This document shows, piece after piece, positions 60,297 to 64,000 of a stretch of DNA of 64,000 nucleotides. Both the position numbers and the translations under genes were made by a program. Origin of the DNA: Pseudisothecium myosuroides (Eukaryota; Streptophyta; Bryopsida; Hypnales; Lembophyllaceae); contig OX637294.1 of NCBI GenBank assembly GCA_951799445.1, forward strand, positions 20,361,452 through 20,425,451, given 5' to 3'. Below the pieces are notes generated by a model that saw nothing but the letters and a program-made list of their open reading frames with translations, ran no database searches and was not told where the DNA came from. Every line of letters starts with the position of its first letter. Position 1 is the first letter of the stretch.

Positions 60297-60934
60297 CCCC
60301 TAAATGCCCAAGGCCTTTTTTGAACTTTTAGGAATTTGCTCTAAATTGAACAAAAAACCAACATTTTGATAAGTTGTATCAATTTTTTATCAATTGTAAC
60401 CATATAAATTCAAACTAGACATGTTAGAGGTCACATAGGAAAAGAAAACACAACAATAAAACTTATGAATTGAAAGATTATAATGTTTGAACATGAGGGT
60501 GTTAAAATTGCAAAAGTGACTTGAAGTCTTTCAATCCTCTTTTCACATGCCAAATCTAAACATTTGGTCAACAAAAAAAAATATGAGGTTAAAGGCCATA
60601 ACATGCATAACTCCAATCAATTTACGGCTTCTCAAAATCTACTCTACAATTTTTTTAAATGAATTTCTAATGTGATTTTTCCTCCAAGATCTAGTGTATT
60701 TGAGGCTCATTTCCAAGAGCACGGAAAGTCTAGATTGCAGTGGGTACCCTTGCACAAAATCTTGAATAGAAAAAATCATAATCTATCATTTTCAAAATTG
60801 TTTTTTAGGGGCTAAAACTAGACTTCCAAAAGAATTTTTCAAAATATATAATTTACTAAAAATAGCAACTTGATTAGGTTTTATTTAACTTCAAAGTTTT
60901 GTCAAATTTTCTTGGTGCCTCAGGCATTTAGGGG
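60297..60934. mobile_element. piggyBac-like element D (TTAA-flanked)
   Basis: TTAA at 60293-60296 and 60935-60938; ends CCCCTAAATGCCCAA and GGCATTTAGGGG. It is nearly the same length as element C (638 against 635 bp) and collinear with it in reverse. Nested in M2. The flanks resemble 59583-59640, which lacks the insertion. Confidence 0.85.
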
Positions 60935-61680
60935 TTAATGAAAATAGAAGGAAATTTTGAGGTACAGTATCATGACAGATCGAGAGGGAAGCTTCTTTTG
61001 TTTTGGACATGGATTACACTCGGTTGCAGAATTCTTGCTCATCATTTCCATGATGGGCTTGCATGGTCAGATATCATGGTGAGTTTGAATCAAATTTCTA
61101 TCGATTTCTTGATGTTGCAAGGTCGTGGCATTACAAGTTTTTGTTTAGAGTTTTCAACTGTGTCTTGTGAACCCTAAATTTTTGCTTTCTGAGACTAAGT
61201 TACTCGTAGGTTCCATACAGTTGCCTCTCGTGCAGTGATGTAAGCATCTGGAGCATGGCATTCAGGCATCTTCATTTCCACTCAGTGTCAATTGCTGGAG
61301 TTCAGTTTTTTGCTACAGGAAAACGAAATGTGCTGCCCAGCAAGAAAATTAAAAAAAAAAAAAAATTAAGGAACGTATCGTTCCAATTTTATATCATGTG
61401 TATCCAAAGAGACAACATGAAGGGTCAAGCTATACTATATATACCTGACAGATACCTAGGCCACAAATAATATGGCTTATTTACTCAGCCTTCCAACGTT
61501 TGCGGAAAAGTAAAAGTAAACCAACTCTCGTTCATGCTTACCGATTTGGATGAATCTACATTCAAACTTCCATCCAGGCTCTTATAGGGGATCATATAGT
61601 AGGTGCTGCAAACAATTTCGTAATTGTGCTTAACTCACTAAGGATGTTAGTTGAGTACAAAAAGTGTTGGATGAATGACT

Positions 61681-62420
61681 GGGTGATTGCACGAAACACC
61701 TGTACTATTTATTGCGTTCTGCAGTAGTACTCATGATATGATTTGTTTTGGAGTACTTTAGAATTAGAAAATCAATTTTAAAAAAATATAAAAAAAAATA
61801 TGGCAAATGTATGCACCTTTAAGATGAAGGTAAACACTGATGGAAATTCTTAAAAAAATTCCCTAAGTAGGAGAACTAGAAAAGCGCCAAATCGCTAGAA
61901 ATACATTTTTTGATGTTTTAATTACTAGAAAATAGGAAAAAACTTAAATAAGAAAAATAAAAATTGGCCATTTGTAGCAACTCTATCAAGATGGTCATTC
62001 ACCAAAAAACCCACCAAAATAATTTTTTACATGTTTCAAAATGCAAGTAGAAAGAGGCTCACTTTGTGGACTTCTATACCACATTAAAATTAAGTATTTT
62101 TAGAATTCCTTTGTACATTATCTACAAGTCTATTAGAAGACCACTTCTACAAAATTTCAGCTCCAAATTCGTTTTTATGGGTACTAAATAGTACTAAAAC
62201 CCCTCAAATTGGCATTTGTGACAAAATATTAGGGGCTATTATTAAATAGTAAAACATTTTTTTTAAATTCCAAAAAATTTCACAAGGTGTATAATAGTCA
62301 TAAGTACCTTGTCTATGAAATTTGAATCATTTGGAGTCAAAATACAAAAGTTATGGCTAAAAAACTAATCAACATGCAACATGTGACAAAAAATAGTACA
62401 AGTGTTTTGTGCAATCACCC
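61681..62420. mobile_element. 740-bp element with GGGTGATTGC ends
   Basis: Ends GGGTGATTGCACGAAACACC and GTGTTTTGTGCAATCACCC form an imperfect inverted pair. The uninterrupted sequence at 36611-36632 (GAATGACTAACC) shows insertion at or beside ACT, with a 2-3 bp duplication. Superfamily not assigned. Non-coding. Confidence 0.8.
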
Positions 62421-63557
62421 AACTAACCTTTCGAGGAAATTGTGCAACCAAAACTGCACCCATTCATTTTGGAATGTGATAATTCCAAAATTATCATTGG
62501 TCCCGACCACTTTTTTAGAATCTTCACATGTAAAAAAAAAGAGTGGAAGTTAATGAGCCAAGAAGTGCTTGTCTACAAATCCCCAACATTTTTGGTGTTC
62601 ACCAAAAATATAATTGGATGAAAATGTGAACTTATATTCTTTGCAAAGAGCTCCAAAGTCATTCAATGGACACTTATTGTAATGCGCATTGTTCTAGGGT
62701 TAAATCTTAAAGAACAGGCCAAGCTTCTAGGGCTTGGTTTTGAAAGAATCGTTGACAAAAAATATTTTTTGTATTTTCTTTTGTGGAAAGTTTCAACCTA
62801 TGGGAATCTTTTGTAATGAGTATGGCTTGTTAAGCTCTGCATTTAGGCTATAAAGTCAAAATACTATTTATTGTTCACTTTTGAAATCTTAATTCTTTTT
62901 GTTGGGCTCAAAAATAAAAAAATATCTATTTTTTGGCTAATATTTAATTCAAGAGCAAGGATGTGGAATTTGCCAAATACAATAGAAAGGCATCTTTTTC
63001 TATCCTTGAAATTCGCATCTTCAAATGTAGAAAATTCTACAATTCATGAATTAGGGACTTTTGAGCACCAAGCACTCCAAAAGCACACAAAAAATTCTTC
63101 AAAAAAATTAGATTAAACCATTCATTTTTAAGTAAGAAAATCTTTATTAGACCATTCCATTAAACTTTGATTTTTAGAACAATCTTACCATTGGGTTTAT
63201 TATTTTCAATTCCATCTTAGAGTTATTAAAAATTTAGTTTTTTCTTCTATCTCGTAACTACTTTTACTTTAACCCTTGAAGGAGGCGGCACTCCATGACC
63301 ATGGTAGTCACTAAAATTTCTTTGATTATTGAACCAACAGGTGCATTCTTTTTTTTTAGTGACTAAATAATGAAGTCATCCATTGAACACTTGTAGTCCT
63401 CAACATCCTCCAAGAATCAAAAAAAGTTTGAAGAATCAAAATCATATTATTATTTTTTAATTATTTTTCGTAGAATCCCAACTCAATTCTCCATGAAAAA
63501 GATTTTAAAACTCATTATTTGAAATGTAAAATTTTTTAATTCATATGATTCAAAGTC
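62421..63557 (+). repeat. Dispersed repeat K-H, copy lacking element C
   Basis: Collinear with 41300-38843 (minus) and 36625-37090. Single TTAA at 62707-62710 where element C sits in the other copy. Interrupted at the TTAA at 63558-63561 by element F. Confidence 0.85.
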
Positions 63558-63561
63558 TTAA

Positions 63562-64000
63562 CCTCTAAAGGACCATTGTCCCTTTGGGGGCCAAATGAGA
63601 TTTCCAGCCGAGGTATCTTCGGGCTGAAATTTATCTTGATTTAAAAAAGCTTCTTTTTGGCAAATAAAAGTTGATTAGCTTTGTGGGAATATAATTTTTT
63701 TTTTCAATTGGTGCCTAGGAACAAAAGTTATGCCCAAATAAGCTCAAAATAGGGAGACGGGTAGCAAAAAATATTTTTAAATTTTTAAATTTTTTAAATT
63801 TTAATTTTTTCTCATAAATTATATTTTTATCTATTTGGAAAGCTTTGATTCATTTCATTTGGATTTGTCATGAGAAGGTTATGGACAATCTTGTTTTGGG
63901 GGCAATAACAACATCTTCTTGAAAAAAATAACTTGTAGGATTCATTTTTTAATACAATTTTTGCAACTTTTCAAAAAAAGTTCCGCATGGTTTAGTTTGC
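63562..64000. mobile_element. piggyBac-like element F (right end outside window)
   Basis: Starts CCTCTAAAGGACCATTGTCC directly after TTAA (63558-63561). Its interior resembles the reverse of element A (AACAAAAGTTATGCCC against AGCAAAAGTTATTGCAC; CATTTGGATTTGTCATGAGAA-like segment). It interrupts the H repeat exactly at a TTAA that is intact at 33014-33017. Confidence 0.75.

Larger units (their letters stand above)
59043..61680. mobile_element. Composite element M2 with long terminal inverted repeats
   Basis: Left end GTTAGTCATTCATCC...; right end ...GGATGAATGACT (last AAC displaced by the insertion at 61681). Inverted homology spans several hundred bases (59043-59470 against about 61330-61680) including CATCCTTAGTGAGTTAA, CCCCTATAA and CATGTCGTTTGTGGCCTACG. 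Long inverted ends suggest a MULE or foldback-type element, but no transposase is visible. It contains a TA-flanked element and TTAA element D. Confidence 0.75.

Overview
The window is nuclear DNA of a land plant or close streptophyte relative. The evidence is short GT-AG introns, a telo-box (AAACCCTA) ahead of one small gene, TTTAGGG-type telomere-like repeats, and a plant-type mix of mobile DNA: CACTA elements with 3-bp target duplications, Emigrant-like and Stowaway-like elements flanked by TA, a Ty1/copia relic and LINE tails. GC-rich exons sit in very AT-rich repeat-filled DNA. I cannot name the species; a large, repeat-rich, possibly non-flowering plant genome would fit.

Region 1 (1-25 kb): a large inverted duplication. 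Two nearly identical copies of an ATG18 f/g/h-type autophagy gene (WD40 beta-propeller plus BCAS3-like region) lie head to head and are transcribed outwards. The left copy (minus strand) is cut by the window start. The right copy (plus strand) is complete, and all eight coding exons can be placed. The arms (about 6.9 kb each) include about 1.9 kb of shared upstream DNA. The 10.5-kb centre is AT-rich; its outer edges carry older inverted homology, and two CACTA hairpins and one TTAA-flanked element sit inside.

Region 2 (25-41.5 kb): nested repeats. It holds LINE 3' ends in inverted orientation, two decayed copies of an unrecognised coding sequence, a small telo-box gene, and many terminal-inverted-repeat elements. 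The most informative are elements bounded by TTAA with CCC...GGG ends (piggyBac-like signature). At least two of them can be checked against empty paralogous sites inside this same window.

Region 3 (41.5-56 kb): decayed genes. A multi-exon kinesin-7 (CENP-E-like) motor pseudogene keeps its exon order but has frameshifts, stops and a broken splice acceptor. EF-hand remnants lie just upstream. Further on are a zinc-finger multi-exon gene relic, a copia reverse-transcriptase relic, a 1.8-kb CACTA element containing a tRNA-like sequence, and an ABCB transporter exon with a 4-base duplication.

Region 4 (57-64 kb): nested transposons. A composite element with inverted ends of several hundred bases contains two other elements, has a 740-bp element inserted at its end, and is followed by another copy of the repeat seen at 38.8-41.3 kb.

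The only sequences that look like functioning genes are the two ATG18-type copies and possibly the small gene at 35.5-35.7 kb.
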